From an uncultured Victivallales bacterium (GTDB taxonomy: Bacteria > Verrucomicrobiota > Lentisphaeria > Victivallales > UBA1829), in NCBI GenBank assembly GCA_934644965.1, contig CAKUDG010000002.1:1-64000 (forward strand): 64,000 nt of DNA, written 5' to 3'. Below, piece after piece: positions 36,376 through 45,338 of the stretch (its first letter is position 1; every line of letters begins with the position of its first letter). The position numbers and the translations under genes were made by a program. The notes beneath the pieces were generated by a model that had not been told where the DNA came from, ran no database searches, and saw only the letters and a program-made list of their open reading frames with translations.

Positions 36376-38991
36376 TCAGTCTTTTTTTTCTGCTGCCGTG
36401 GAGCTCCGGAGGAGATTTTTCCATGTTCTGCGCCGCATCCGGCATTCTTCCAGGAAGAGAGCGCGTTCTTCTTCCGAGGCGTCTCCTGAGCGGAATCGGA
36501 GGGATTCATAGAGCTCTTCCAGTTTCATCAGGGAATCTTTCAGGGAAGAGGGGAAATGATTCATCCGCGAGATCCATTCCCTCATGGTTTCTGAGTCCGC
36601 ACGGGGAGGAATTCCGGCATATTGCCCCGCCAGACGCTCCATGCGGGACATTTCTCTGCGAATGAGTCTCACATTTTCTCCCAGCAGACTCTGTTCGTGA
36701 TTTTCTCTCTTCCTTTTTTTTCTCCATTTTCTCCAGAGAAAAATACCCGCTGCGCAGATGAGGATCGGCCCCAGGGGAGAACGGAAAAGCAGAATCAGCC
36801 CCCATTTTCCGGAGAGCAGCAGCATTTCTCCCGGATCGCTCTCCCGGCTTCGGGCTAGAAATTCCCGGAGAAAATAACGCAGCGAATCCAGATAGGCGGA
36901 AAGAACATGACGGTCGTTTTCCCGGATCATATTTTCAAAGACGGAAGCCGGCGAGGGTTCGACAGGAATCCATCTGCCGTATTCCTGAAGATAGACCTCG
37001 CACCATGCATGCGCGTTTTTCCCTGTGGCATAGAAGTAATGCCCGCTGCAGGGATGAGGCTGAATGCAGAGGTATCCGCAGACGTAGCGGGAAGGAAATC
37101 CGAGCCTGCGGAAAAGCAGTGCCGCGGTGCTGGCGAAAAATTCACAGTGTCCGCTTCGGGTCCGGAGAATGAAGTCGGAAACGGGATCGACTCCTTCGGG
37201 GACTGCGCCGCACTCCGCGTCAAGCGTATACTGGAAACGAGTCCTCAGATGTCCGGCGACGGCATGGACGGTCTGAAGAGATTTTTCCCGGATATTCTCT
37301 TTCTTCCCTTCCGGAAAGATTTCATTTTTCAACGCATCCAGCGCGGGAAGAATTTCTGCAGGGACTTCCGTATAAACTGCAAAACTTGCCTTTTCAGTTT
37401 CTTCTGTTCCTTTTTCTTTTTTATAAGGAAAAGACGGCATGGGCCAGGCGGCAAAATCTTCCGGGGAAGAGAGACGGACTGTGTATGGAATTCCCCCGGA
37501 CCATCGGGATGCATGGATTTCCCCGTCGTCTGAAGCCGTGATCCGGGGAAGCGGGAGTGTGAGAAGTCCGGCATTGCCCGGAACGGGGAGAGGCAAATAC
37601 TGAAGAGAATCGTCAAGGAAAAGTTTCAGAACCGTTTTCCCCGGATGCTGCTTCTCTCCTCCGGAGCCTGTACTGGAAGCGGAACCGACGCCTGGACCGG
37701 AACTGTTTCCAGGGGGAAGGATGAAGTCCCGGAACGCCCCTGAAAGATCCGGCGAAGATGCTGTTGAAGAAAATGTGTCTGAATGAGCAGACGTGAACTC
37801 CGAAGAAGGGGAGGAAAACGGTGCTTGAGAGGCTCCCCGGGCAGCATGAGGAAGCCCTGTCATTTCCGTTTCTCCCGTCGACGCTTTCAGCCAGCTTCCG
37901 CCGGAATAGCTGTGAAAGACTTCTGTCCGCAAATAGCCCGGAGGGGAGTCCGCTTTTGCCCAGATCAGGATTCTGCCCCCCCTGTTTTCTTCCTCATTGG
38001 AGTGGAGGTAGTTGAGATTCACTGTCGTGCGACGGGGGCGGGGGGCGGACTCCATGCCTTTCTGCTCCAGAGAGGCGTTGAGCCGGATCAGAAACATTTC
38101 CAGTTTTTTCAGATTCTCCCTGTTTGCCGTGTAGATATGGAGGAATCCCAGGGTGAAACAGGGAATCAGCAGAAAATAGAATCCTTTCAGCAGAACGGGA
38201 GTCCGGGAACGGAACGGGAAGCCTTTTCCGTGTGTTTCTCCCGGAATGTTTTTCCCGGAAGATTCCGCCTGATCTTTTTCCCCCTGATTTTCTTTTTCCA
38301 CTTTTCTTCCGGCGGATTTCTTCTGCCGGGCGGATCTCTTTCCCCGGGGGAAGAAAGGAAAGAGCGGGAGAGCGTTCTTCTGACGTGAAACTGCTTCTGA
38401 TTCGGAAGAAGGCGCAATCAGAAAAAGAATGAACACGCATTGCAGCAGGACGGTGATCCCGTAAAATCCCGCAAAGTGTTCCAGAAGGAGGCTGCCTGCT
38501 GCAAAACGCACGTTGATGAGATTTCTGGTGCTGAAAATGTCTCCGCAGAGAAGCGAAACGAAGACAGAGAAGGCAGCACTCAGCGCACGGGAAAGCGCTG
38601 TTCTCCGGAAGAGCATGAGAACGCCCGCCGCGTAAAGGAAAAAAGGAGCGCTCAGGTCGGAGCGGATGACGGCATCGGTGAGTCCGAGTCTGGATGCGTC
38701 CATCCGGAAGAAGATGTCCGGCAGCAGGATCATCAGCAGAGTCAGCAGAGTTGAGTAGATGATTTCTCTTTCTCTGTACTCCAGGGGCTTTTTCATGAAT
38801 ACAGGTGCAAGAATCAGAATCCCGGAGAGCAGAAGCACATGGGGCAGATCGCTCTTCACCGCGAACAGGAGCGCGGGAAGGAAAAGGACTCCGAAGCGGA
38901 GAAGCGGAGAGGGAAAATGCCCGCTTCCCTGCGCTTCCGGCGCAGTTCCCTGAAGTGAAGATTTCCCTCCTCTGAATCCCGTGAATTTCAT
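36376..38991 (-). CDS. TgpA-like transmembrane transglutaminase (DUF3488 type)
   Basis: The 871-residue protein has an N-terminal block of five to six membrane helices (about 30-200), another helix near 270, a large periplasmic part, and a transglutaminase-like core with the catalytic Cys in SGHCEFFASTAALLFRRLGFPSRYVCGY and the His in KNAHAWCEVYLQEYGRWIPVEPSP. A final membrane helix lies near 730-750 with a cytoplasmic DUF4129-like helical tail. The residue after 'WIPV' is Glu where most relatives have Asp, so the Cys-His-Asp triad is modified. It closes the MoxR-DUF58-TgpA operon, widespread but poorly understood, linked to envelope maturation. It overlaps the DUF58 gene by four bases. Confidence 0.9.
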   Translation of the reverse strand: MKFTGFRGGKSSLQGTAPEAQGSGHFPSPLLRFGVLFLPALLFAVKSDLPHVLLLSGILILAPVFMKKPLEYREREIIYSTLLTLLMILLPDIFFRMDASRLGLTDAVIRSDLSAPFFLYAAGVLMLFRRTALSRALSAAFSVFVSLLCGDIFSTRNLINVRFAAGSLLLEHFAGFYGITVLLQCVFILFLIAPSSESEAVSRQKNALPLFPFFPRGKRSARQKKSAGRKVEKENQGEKDQAESSGKNIPGETHGKGFPFRSRTPVLLKGFYFLLIPCFTLGFLHIYTANRENLKKLEMFLIRLNASLEQKGMESAPRPRRTTVNLNYLHSNEEENRGGRILIWAKADSPPGYLRTEVFHSYSGGSWLKASTGETEMTGLPHAARGASQAPFSSPSSEFTSAHSDTFSSTASSPDLSGAFRDFILPPGNSSGPGVGSASSTGSGGEKQHPGKTVLKLFLDDSLQYLPLPVPGNAGLLTLPLPRITASDDGEIHASRWSGGIPYTVRLSSPEDFAAWPMPSFPYKKEKGTEETEKASFAVYTEVPAEILPALDALKNEIFPEGKKENIREKSLQTVHAVAGHLRTRFQYTLDAECGAVPEGVDPVSDFILRTRSGHCEFFASTAALLFRRLGFPSRYVCGYLCIQPHPCSGHYFYATGKNAHAWCEVYLQEYGRWIPVEPSPASVFENMIRENDRHVLSAYLDSLRYFLREFLARSRESDPGEMLLLSGKWGLILLFRSPLGPILICAAGIFLWRKWRKKRKRENHEQSLLGENVRLIRREMSRMERLAGQYAGIPPRADSETMREWISRMNHFPSSLKDSLMKLEELYESLRFRSGDASEEERALFLEECRMRRRTWKNLLRSSTAAEKKD

Positions 38992-40490
38992 GAATCCTGA
39001 CTCCTTTCAGACCCGGAAAGCGGGGAATCAGAGGAAAAAAGAAAACGCCGCGGAGAAATGACCTGAAAACAGGAATGCGGAGAACGCAAGGCGGAATCTT
39101 TGGCATCGGAAATCAGGAATGCGCTGACTTCCGCTCCCCGCATAAGAAGACGCTCGTGGAGTTCCCAGGCTTTTTCATCGTTTCTGAGAAGGATCAGAAA
39201 GACGCTTCCGCATGCGGCGATTGCGTCCAGAGCATCATTGTCTAAGAGGAGGAAGGGGTCTTTCCTTTCCGGCTGGACGGAAGCAAGAAGATCGAGAAAT
39301 GACGTGAGATTGTCGCTGTTCCGGTTTTCCCCGGCTTTTTCCAGACGGCTTCCCGCCGCGAACGCGTCAATGAGAAAGCCCTTGCGTAGAACAAGATTTT
39401 CGGCAATGGACACTGCAAGAGACACCGCGGTTTCAAACACTGCGTCTGAGGGAAGATCTTTCCCTCCGGGAGGGAAAATGCGGGGCGTTCCGCTCTTCCG
39501 GATCAAATGAAACAGGGAAGTCCATGAGAAGGATCCGCCGCCATTCCCCGGCACAGGGGAAAAAAATGAGGGTTGAAACGTGTCCAGAACGAGGGAGAAA
39601 CGGTTCTGTGTTTCCTCCTGAAATTCCTTGACCACCAGTGTTCTGTGCCGTGCTGAAGCCCTCCAGCAGATTTTTTTCCTTGCATCGCCGTATCTGAATT
39701 TCCTGCATCCGTGAAAATTCATGCTTTCCCCCGTTCTGGGGAAAAGGCTGTTTCCCCCTGCCGGCAGAAGCGCATCTCCCGTGCCTGTCCGGATCTCCTC
39801 CGGATCCAGAGCCAGAGGCCGCGGATGACAGATCAGTATGGAGGGCCGCGGGTCCAGATTTCTGGAAATCTTCAGGAGATGAAAGGGATAGGATGTTTCT
39901 GCAAGGAAAGCCCCGATTTTATGGACGCCCCGTCTGGAAACGGTGACTTCCCTTTCCAATGTGATCTCCCCCCCTCCGGGAATTTCCTTGACCGGGACGG
40001 GAGTTTCCTCTTTCGCGTTTCCCGGAAAACGCAGGAAAGGGTCGGCGATGAGATCAAAAACAGGCATCCTCCTTCTCCGGTTGCGGATGCAGCAGCACAC
40101 TGTGAAGGGTTCCCCGCTGCGGACCCGGTCCGGCATGGAGCGGGTTCCGGAGAGCTTCGGGAAAAAGACAAGTCCCGCTGTGAAATCAATCAGGAAAATC
40201 GAGAGCAGGACAAAAAAGAGCAGTACCGCCGGCGTGTTGAAAATCGTGGAACTGTAAAATCCCGAAAATAACATCACCAGAAAAAGAAATTCCCCCGGCA
40301 GCGTGAAGATTCTTTTCAGAATCCCTTTGCACCAGACAAAGAGCATCAGGGAAGAGGATCTGTAATGGAAACGGTTGGAAACCAGTCCATCCGGCGGAGG
40401 ACTCCAGGAGGGGCCTTTGAAAAAGAAATCCCAGAAACGGGCATACCCCTTCTTCCAGCGAGTGAGAATTCTTTTCCATGGAAAATTCAT
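38988..40490 (-). CDS. DUF58-domain membrane protein
   Basis: The 500-residue protein has two adjacent membrane helices (about 66-110) followed by a beta-rich segment and the DUF58 domain with the signature ...FRYGDARKKICWRASARHRTLVVKEFQEE... (about 275-305) and a von Willebrand-A-like fold thereafter (LVLDTF). DUF58 proteins pair with MoxR AAA ATPases and TgpA-type transglutaminases, and this is the middle gene of such a triad. The stop overlaps the transglutaminase start by four bases. The biochemical role is not known. Confidence 0.9.
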   Translation of the reverse strand: MNFPWKRILTRWKKGYARFWDFFFKGPSWSPPPDGLVSNRFHYRSSSLMLFVWCKGILKRIFTLPGEFLFLVMLFSGFYSSTIFNTPAVLLFFVLLSIFLIDFTAGLVFFPKLSGTRSMPDRVRSGEPFTVCCCIRNRRRRMPVFDLIADPFLRFPGNAKEETPVPVKEIPGGGEITLEREVTVSRRGVHKIGAFLAETSYPFHLLKISRNLDPRPSILICHPRPLALDPEEIRTGTGDALLPAGGNSLFPRTGESMNFHGCRKFRYGDARKKICWRASARHRTLVVKEFQEETQNRFSLVLDTFQPSFFSPVPGNGGGSFSWTSLFHLIRKSGTPRIFPPGGKDLPSDAVFETAVSLAVSIAENLVLRKGFLIDAFAAGSRLEKAGENRNSDNLTSFLDLLASVQPERKDPFLLLDNDALDAIAACGSVFLILLRNDEKAWELHERLLMRGAEVSAFLISDAKDSALRSPHSCFQVISPRRFLFSSDSPLSGSERSQDS

Positions 40491-40550
40491 GATGACGGTG
40501 CCCGTTCCTGCTGTTGCCTGGGGGATGAATGAGTGTCCTCTTTTTTTCTC

Positions 40551-41492
40551 TCAGCGCGGGACAGGAAGCCCCTGCAGAAGATCCCGCAGAATCTCCGCGG
40601 ATTCCATGCCCGACTGTTTCACACGGACATTCAGGAGCAGACGGTGCGCAAGAACCGGGACTGCCAGTTCCCTGACATCGTCCGGAATCACATATTCCCT
40701 GTGATGATACCAGGCCCGTGCCTGTGCGCAGCGGGAAAGAGTCAGAAGGGATCTGGGGCTGGCGCCGAGTTTCACCCGGCTGTCGGAGCGTGTTGCACGG
40801 ACGAGTCCGAGCATATATTCCGTGATGGTTTTCTCCATCTGAATGCGGGAGAGTTCCTCCTGCGCCTGAATCATCTCCTCACAGGAAATCCGGGCCGAGA
40901 TTTTGAGGAGCGGATCCTCCATGCGCCGTTCCTCGAGCATTGCCGCTTCCGCCTCCTCGTCGGGGTATCCGAGGGAGATTCTCATGGCAAAACGGTCCAG
41001 CTGAGCCTCCGGCAGCGGATATGTCCCGTAATACTCGACCGGGTTTTCCGTGGCGATCACCATGAAGGGCTTCGGAAGCGGATGGCATTCCCCTTCAATG
41101 GAAACCTGTTTTTCATTCATCGCTTCCAGCAGGGCGGATTGTGTCCTGGGGGAAGCCCGGTTGATTTCGTCCGCAAGAACGATGTTGGAAAAAATGGGCC
41201 CCTGATGAAAAATGAAACACGATTCCTTCGGATTGTAGACGGATGACCCCAGAATATCCGCCGGAAGCAGATCCGGAGTGAATTGAATCCTGGAGAAGCC
41301 TGCCTGAATGGAAAGGGAGAGCGCTTTGGCAAGAGTGGTCTTCCCGACTCCGGGAATGTCTTCCATGAGCACGTTTCCCCCGGCGAGGACGGCGGTCAGA
41401 AGACAGTCGAGAGTTTCATCCTTCCCTTTGATGACTTTTTTCAGTTCGTCTCTGACGGCGAGTATTTTTCTGTGAAGCTCTTCCCGTATCAT
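40551..41492 (-). CDS. MoxR-family AAA+ ATPase
   Basis: The 313-residue ATPase has Walker A GVGKTT (48-53), Walker B IVLADEINRA (about 109-118) with the MoxR-typical SALLEAMNEKQV, sensor 1 ATENP and a C-terminal lid with GASPRSLLTL. MoxR proteins act as chaperone-like ATPases for metal insertion or assembly of VWA/DUF58 partners. It is the first gene of the MoxR-DUF58-transglutaminase operon, 60 bases before the DUF58 gene. No promoter with both boxes was found in the 540-base upstream gap. Confidence 0.95.
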   Translation of the reverse strand: MIREELHRKILAVRDELKKVIKGKDETLDCLLTAVLAGGNVLMEDIPGVGKTTLAKALSLSIQAGFSRIQFTPDLLPADILGSSVYNPKESCFIFHQGPIFSNIVLADEINRASPRTQSALLEAMNEKQVSIEGECHPLPKPFMVIATENPVEYYGTYPLPEAQLDRFAMRISLGYPDEEAEAAMLEERRMEDPLLKISARISCEEMIQAQEELSRIQMEKTITEYMLGLVRATRSDSRVKLGASPRSLLTLSRCAQARAWYHHREYVIPDDVRELAVPVLAHRLLLNVRVKQSGMESAEILRDLLQGLPVPR

Positions 41493-42029
41493 TCTGGGTC
41501 TTCCCTGTCCTTCTCTGTGTATGTATGTCTGCGGCGCAATAACGGAGTGTCCTCTGTTCTCTTCTCGTCTCTTCCGTGTTCTCTTCTGTGTGTGAAATGC
41601 CTGTCAGACTCTGAATAAATCCAGATTCCGAGGAAATATTTCACCTTTTCGGGATTCTGTCAAAGATCTTTTCCGTTTTTTCCTCATCTTCTTTCATCTT
41701 CCCGCTTCCTCTTTTCTTGCGGGGAAGGTCTTGCGCCCCCCTTTTCTGGGGGATGCCGCGTGTCGGGGAAAAAAGAAAAAGCTCCAGAAGAGTTTTTTTC
41801 ATCACCTGCTGGCATTTTTTGCCGGGACAGAGTATATTTGCGCCCGTTTTTCCGCCGGAGAAGCAAAGGTTTTGGAAAAATGAATGTTTTTTTCCGCCTT
41901 CCCCTTGAAATAATGCAAAGATGATGTTTTTTTCGTAACACAGTACAGCCCGGCTGCAAATGCCGGAAGAATCGAAGAAAAAAAAGAGAGCTCCGCTGCC
42001 GCGGATGATAGAACGGAGGAAAATTGGCC
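41493..42029. other. intergenic region between moxR and gcvH
   Basis: The 537 bases hold pyrimidine-rich stretches, a CCCCC/GGGGG hairpin near 41736-41753, and a TATATT at 41833-41838 without a good -35. No gene or RNA is recognised. The two flanking genes are divergent, so both promoters should lie here. Confidence 0.5.
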
Positions 42030-42401
42030 ATGGAAAAATATTATTCCAAAACTCATGAATGGGTCAAGATCAATGGCGATGATGCTCTGATCGGCGTCTC
42101 CGCCTATGCCGCGGAAGAGTTGGGAGATATCACGTATGTGGAACTGCCGAAGGAGGATTCGGATGTGATTGTCGGGGATTCCATCGGAGTGATCGAGTCT
42201 GTCAAAGCATCTTCGGATGTCTACTCTCCGATCAGCGGAACGGTGATTGCCGTGAACAGAAATCTTGACGATGATCCCGGAATTATCAGCCGTTCCGCCG
42301 AAGAAAAAGGCTGGATCTGCCGCCTGGAAAATATTGATCTTTCCGAGGTGGAGGATCTGATGGATGAGTCCGAATACGAAAAATATCTGGAGACGCTCTG
42401 A
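42030..42401 (+). CDS. gcvH: glycine cleavage system H protein
   Basis: The 123-residue lipoyl carrier shuttles the aminomethyl group in the glycine cleavage system. The lipoyl-lysine motif is GVIESVKASSDVYSP with Lys59, preceded by GVSAYAAEELGDITYVELP, and ending with a Glu-rich C terminus (DESEYEKYLETL), all normal. The ATG at 42030 with GGAGGA ten bases upstream is chosen over an in-frame TTG six bases earlier. No gcvT, gcvP or lipoate gene is adjacent, so it is an orphan here, and a role in lipoate relay is possible. Confidence 0.95.
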   Translation: MEKYYSKTHEWVKINGDDALIGVSAYAAEELGDITYVELPKEDSDVIVGDSIGVIESVKASSDVYSPISGTVIAVNRNLDDDPGIISRSAEEKGWICRLENIDLSEVEDLMDESEYEKYLETL

Positions 42402-42929
42402 CTTCTGGAATACCGAAGCCCTATTCTCTTTCTCTCCTCTTTTTCCCCCCCGGTGGAGAGAGAGACGGGAAGAGAAAAGCTTGGGAGATGGCAAGAAAAG
42501 GAGGATCGGAGACTGGGAAAATGGAATACTCCCGGGAAAAAGATATGCTTTTCTGCATGAGCGAACTATCCGAGACTTTTTTCCCTTTATTTGATTCATG
42601 TTTTCTTTCCCGTCTTTTTCTTCCTCCCAGTCTCTGACTTCATTGTGGAAGCGTCCGGATATTTTCTGATGTTTTCGTTTCCAGAGCAATGGAGGCAGGG
42701 GCAGTCAAGGCGGCGAGACGGAATGGCAGAAACGACGGATCGCATGTGCAATCCGCCTTTTCTTTGATCTTTCCTGTTTCTTCCAGGTTTTTCCTGTTTT
42801 CTGCGGAATGCGAAGAAAGAGAGAAGGGCAGGGGAGGAGCTTGTGGTGGGTGAGAATGAAAGTGGATAACGTCAGTCTTGAATCCTGAACGCTGAACTCA
42901 GGATCGTTTCGAGCGGGAATGTTAATATA
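42402..42929. other. intergenic region with two hairpins
   Basis: The 528 bases between gcvH and the LPS-kinase-like gene hold no convincing gene. A hairpin CGGAT...ATCCG (42736-42740 with 42751-42755, extended inward with one mismatch) followed by CCTTTTCTTT may terminate a plus-strand transcript. A perfect inverted repeat ATCCTGA/TCAGGAT (42882-42888 with 42898-42904) lies just before the next gene's -10-like TATAAT (42926-42931). Confidence 0.5.
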
Positions 42930-43949
42930 ATGAAGGAAAGAGAGTGTTTTCTGATGACGGAGGCTCCTCATTCTCCTGGGGAAGCGGATCATAAAACGCT
43001 TCCTGTGGAAAAATCCGGGGAAAGGCCTGGGATGCGTTCTTTTCTGGAGCGCATGAATGCGGCGGAACGCTTTTTTTCATCCTGGGATTATTCTGTTCCC
43101 GGGTTTGAGCCTGTGCTGAGGAGGATTCGCTCTTCAGAGTTGCATCAGGATGAGAATCATGAATTTCTCTCAGAATCCTCTGGCAAGTTCGTGTGGCGGA
43201 TCCGGGATTGTGAAAACGCTTTGAAGTTTGACGTTGCATACAAGACACAGAATGGGAAAGCTCCCTGGCGCTACTGGTTCCGTTCATCGCTTCCCGTGAG
43301 GGAATGCCGGAATTACGCATATTACGAGGCACTGGGGATCCCTGTGCCGGAAGTGCTGGCGGTGGGAGATACGAGACATTGCTTTCATCTGTCGGAATCG
43401 TTCCTGGTCACGCATTATTATCTCAGCGGTGCGCGCGACGGCCGGGCGTTCATGAAAGGCGGCGCATTTTATCACGATCAGTGCAGGAAACGGATTTTCT
43501 GCCGTAAGAATCTGCGTCTTCTGGCCCGGATCCATGATGAGTCTTACTTTCACAAGGCCTTTCATCCCCGCAATCTGCTTTGGCGTGACGCTGTCAGGAC
43601 CGGGGCGGGAAATACGGATTGTGCCGCGGGGGAAAGGGGTGGAAGTTCCGGAACGGGAAGAGCAGCGGAGAGAGTGGAAGAATCTTCCATGGAAGTGTTC
43701 TGGATTGATGTTGCCCGCTGCCGCCCCTGTCCTCAGCGGAAGATGCACCGTGCCGTGATTGTGGATCTGCATACTTTTTTCCGTGATATGCGTCTGAAGG
43801 CGGAGGAGGTTGCGGATCTTCTTTCTTTTTATGTTTCCTGCCGTGCGGCTGCCGCGGCATCGGAACTCTCCCCGGAACTTCTGCTTGAAGAGCTTCTGGG
43901 ATTCCGGAGACGATTGTTCAGCCGCAAAAAATACATGATTTACCAATAG
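42930..43949 (+). CDS. lipopolysaccharide kinase (Kdo/WaaP)-family protein
   Basis: The 339-residue protein resembles Kdo kinase/InaA-type protein kinase-like enzymes that phosphorylate LPS core sugars. Visible elements are an EFLSESSGKFVWRIRD nucleotide-binding-like part, WRYWFRSSLPVRECRNYAYYEALGIPVPEVLAVGD, the catalytic loop LLARIHDESYFHKAFHPRNLLWR (His/Asn in the usual HxDxxxxN place) and the metal-binding Asp in FWIDVARCR. An insertion of about 30 Gly/Ala/Glu-rich residues splits the catalytic loop from FWIDVA. The first ATG (42930) sits on a TATAAT, so translation may begin at the ATG at 42954, which has a GAGAG site. It is followed 20 bases later by the LOG gene. Confidence 0.8.
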   Translation: MKERECFLMTEAPHSPGEADHKTLPVEKSGERPGMRSFLERMNAAERFFSSWDYSVPGFEPVLRRIRSSELHQDENHEFLSESSGKFVWRIRDCENALKFDVAYKTQNGKAPWRYWFRSSLPVRECRNYAYYEALGIPVPEVLAVGDTRHCFHLSESFLVTHYYLSGARDGRAFMKGGAFYHDQCRKRIFCRKNLRLLARIHDESYFHKAFHPRNLLWRDAVRTGAGNTDCAAGERGGSSGTGRAAERVEESSMEVFWIDVARCRPCPQRKMHRAVIVDLHTFFRDMRLKAEEVADLLSFYVSCRAAAAASELSPELLLEELLGFRRRLFSRKKYMIYQ

Positions 43950-43968
43950 CATGGAGGGAATATCTGCC

Positions 43969-44691
43969 ATGAAATCTGAACAGAATCAGCGCATGAAGGA
44001 GAATTTTGCGAAATTTCACGATGGAATGATGGATTATACGAAAGATGAACCGTGGCGGATCTTCCGGATCATGGCGGAATTCATTGATTCCTTTGAAGTC
44101 ATGTCGAAACAGGGACCTCTTGTTTCTGTGTTCGGTTCGGCGCGTTTGCGTCCTGAGAATCCTTATTATGAGGACGCCCAGCGTCTGGGGGAACTGCTTG
44201 CCTCCCATGGATACGGCGTTCTTTCGGGCGGTGGGCCCGGGATCATGGAGGCGGCGAACAAGGGGGCATTCGTGAAAAAAGGGACGTCCGTGGGGCTGAA
44301 CATCCGTCTTCCGATGGAACAGCATCCGAATGTGTATCAGACGGAATCGCTGGATTTCCGCTACTTTTTCATCCGGAAAGTCTGTTTCATGAAATATTCC
44401 GTTGCGCTGGTGGGGTACCCCGGCGGATTCGGAACGCTGGACGAATTTTCAGAAGCTCTGACACTGGTTCAAACCAATAAAGTCAATCCGATTCCTCTGG
44501 TCCTTGTCGGCAAGGCCTTCTGGATGCCTTTCCTGCGCTGGGTGGAAGATTCTCTCCTAGCCGGTGGCATGATCTCCCCTGATGATCTGGAGCTCTTCAC
44601 TCTCGTGGATTCCGCGGACGAGGCCATGGAACAGATCCTGACTCATCACAGACTTTATGGTATGAACGGCACAATTCGCCAGGACGAGTGA
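43969..44691 (+). CDS. LOG-family protein (TIGR00730/lysine-decarboxylase-like fold)
   Basis: The 240-residue Rossmann-fold protein has VSVFGSARL, the SGGGPGIMEAANKGA nucleotide loop and GYPGGFGTLDEFSEALTL, the PGGxGTxxE motif of LOG phosphoribohydrolases and YgdH/PpnN-like nucleosidases. It probably hydrolyses nucleoside 5'-monophosphates to base and ribose-5-phosphate. A charged N-terminal helix (about 1-30) precedes the domain as in PpnN-type proteins, but the protein is much shorter than E. coli PpnN. The start at 43969 is chosen because GGAGGG lies upstream; an ATG 18 bases earlier would contain that site. Confidence 0.9.
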   Translation: MKSEQNQRMKENFAKFHDGMMDYTKDEPWRIFRIMAEFIDSFEVMSKQGPLVSVFGSARLRPENPYYEDAQRLGELLASHGYGVLSGGGPGIMEAANKGAFVKKGTSVGLNIRLPMEQHPNVYQTESLDFRYFFIRKVCFMKYSVALVGYPGGFGTLDEFSEALTLVQTNKVNPIPLVLVGKAFWMPFLRWVEDSLLAGGMISPDDLELFTLVDSADEAMEQILTHHRLYGMNGTIRQDE

Positions 44692-44846
44692 GCGGCGGCT
44701 ACCCTTTTCCTCCGGAGAACCGGCGCCAGGACTCTGAGACAGGGATGGATAAAAATTTACTTCATCCCCGAAGAAATGGAGGGCTTCCACCCGTTCTGCA
44801 GAGTTTGTCCGGGCGGAAAATATTCCGACTTTTTTCAGCTTTCCGC

Positions 44847-44874
44847 TTGCGAAAAAAAGAAGTCGTTGTATATT
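44847..44874 (+). promoter_or_regulatory. tRNA-Thr promoter
   Basis: TTGCGA (44847-44852) and TATATT (44869-44874) lie 16 bp apart, with a TG immediately upstream of the -10. Predicted start is about 25 bases before the tRNA 5' end. Confidence 0.65.
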
Positions 44875-44904
44875 GAAAAGTCTCTTGGAGAAGCGGTTTC
44901 TTCT

Positions 44905-44980
44905 GCCAATGTAGCTCAGTCGGTAGAGCAGCTCACTCGTAATGAGCAGGTCATCGGTTCAAATCCGATCATTGGCTCCA
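44905..44980 (+). tRNA. tRNA-Thr (anticodon CGU)
   Basis: A complete cloverleaf: acceptor GCCAATG/CATTGGC, D-stem around AGCTCAGTCGGTAGAGCA, anticodon stem GCTCA/TGAGC with loop CTCGTAA (anticodon CGT), T-arm with GGTTCAAATCC, discriminator T and an encoded CCA at the end. It reads ACG codons. It has its own promoter and no neighbouring tRNA. Confidence 0.97.
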
Positions 44981-45338
44981 TTCTGGACTTCTTTCAACGC
45001 TCTCCCCCCCCCGGAGACACGGAGATTCTTTCGGATCTTTCCGAAAACTTGCCCGTTTGCCTGCACCTCCCATAAAAAAACGTTTCCGACCTGACTCCAG
45101 CCCGTGTGAATTCTGTCTCTTTCTTTTTCTGCAGGCTTCTCAGTTTCAGACCGTAGGGAGGAATCATCCGGAGGAAGGCGGATCTTCCCTTTGCAGAAGC
45201 TTTTCTTCATTACCATTACAGGGAAAGGGGGAATATGGGGGCTGTGAAACATCAACGGCGCTTTTTTCTCCTGCAACACATTAGCATGAGTTATTTTAAA
45301 CAAAGAACTTGAGCAAATATAAAACAGGAAACTTCCTC
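44981..45338. other. intergenic region after the tRNA
   Basis: The 358 bases contain a stem TTTCGGA/TCCGAAA (45029-45035 with 45040-45046, four-base loop) that may help end the tRNA transcript but lacks a T-run, and AT-rich sequence just before the next gene. No gene is seen. Confidence 0.5.
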
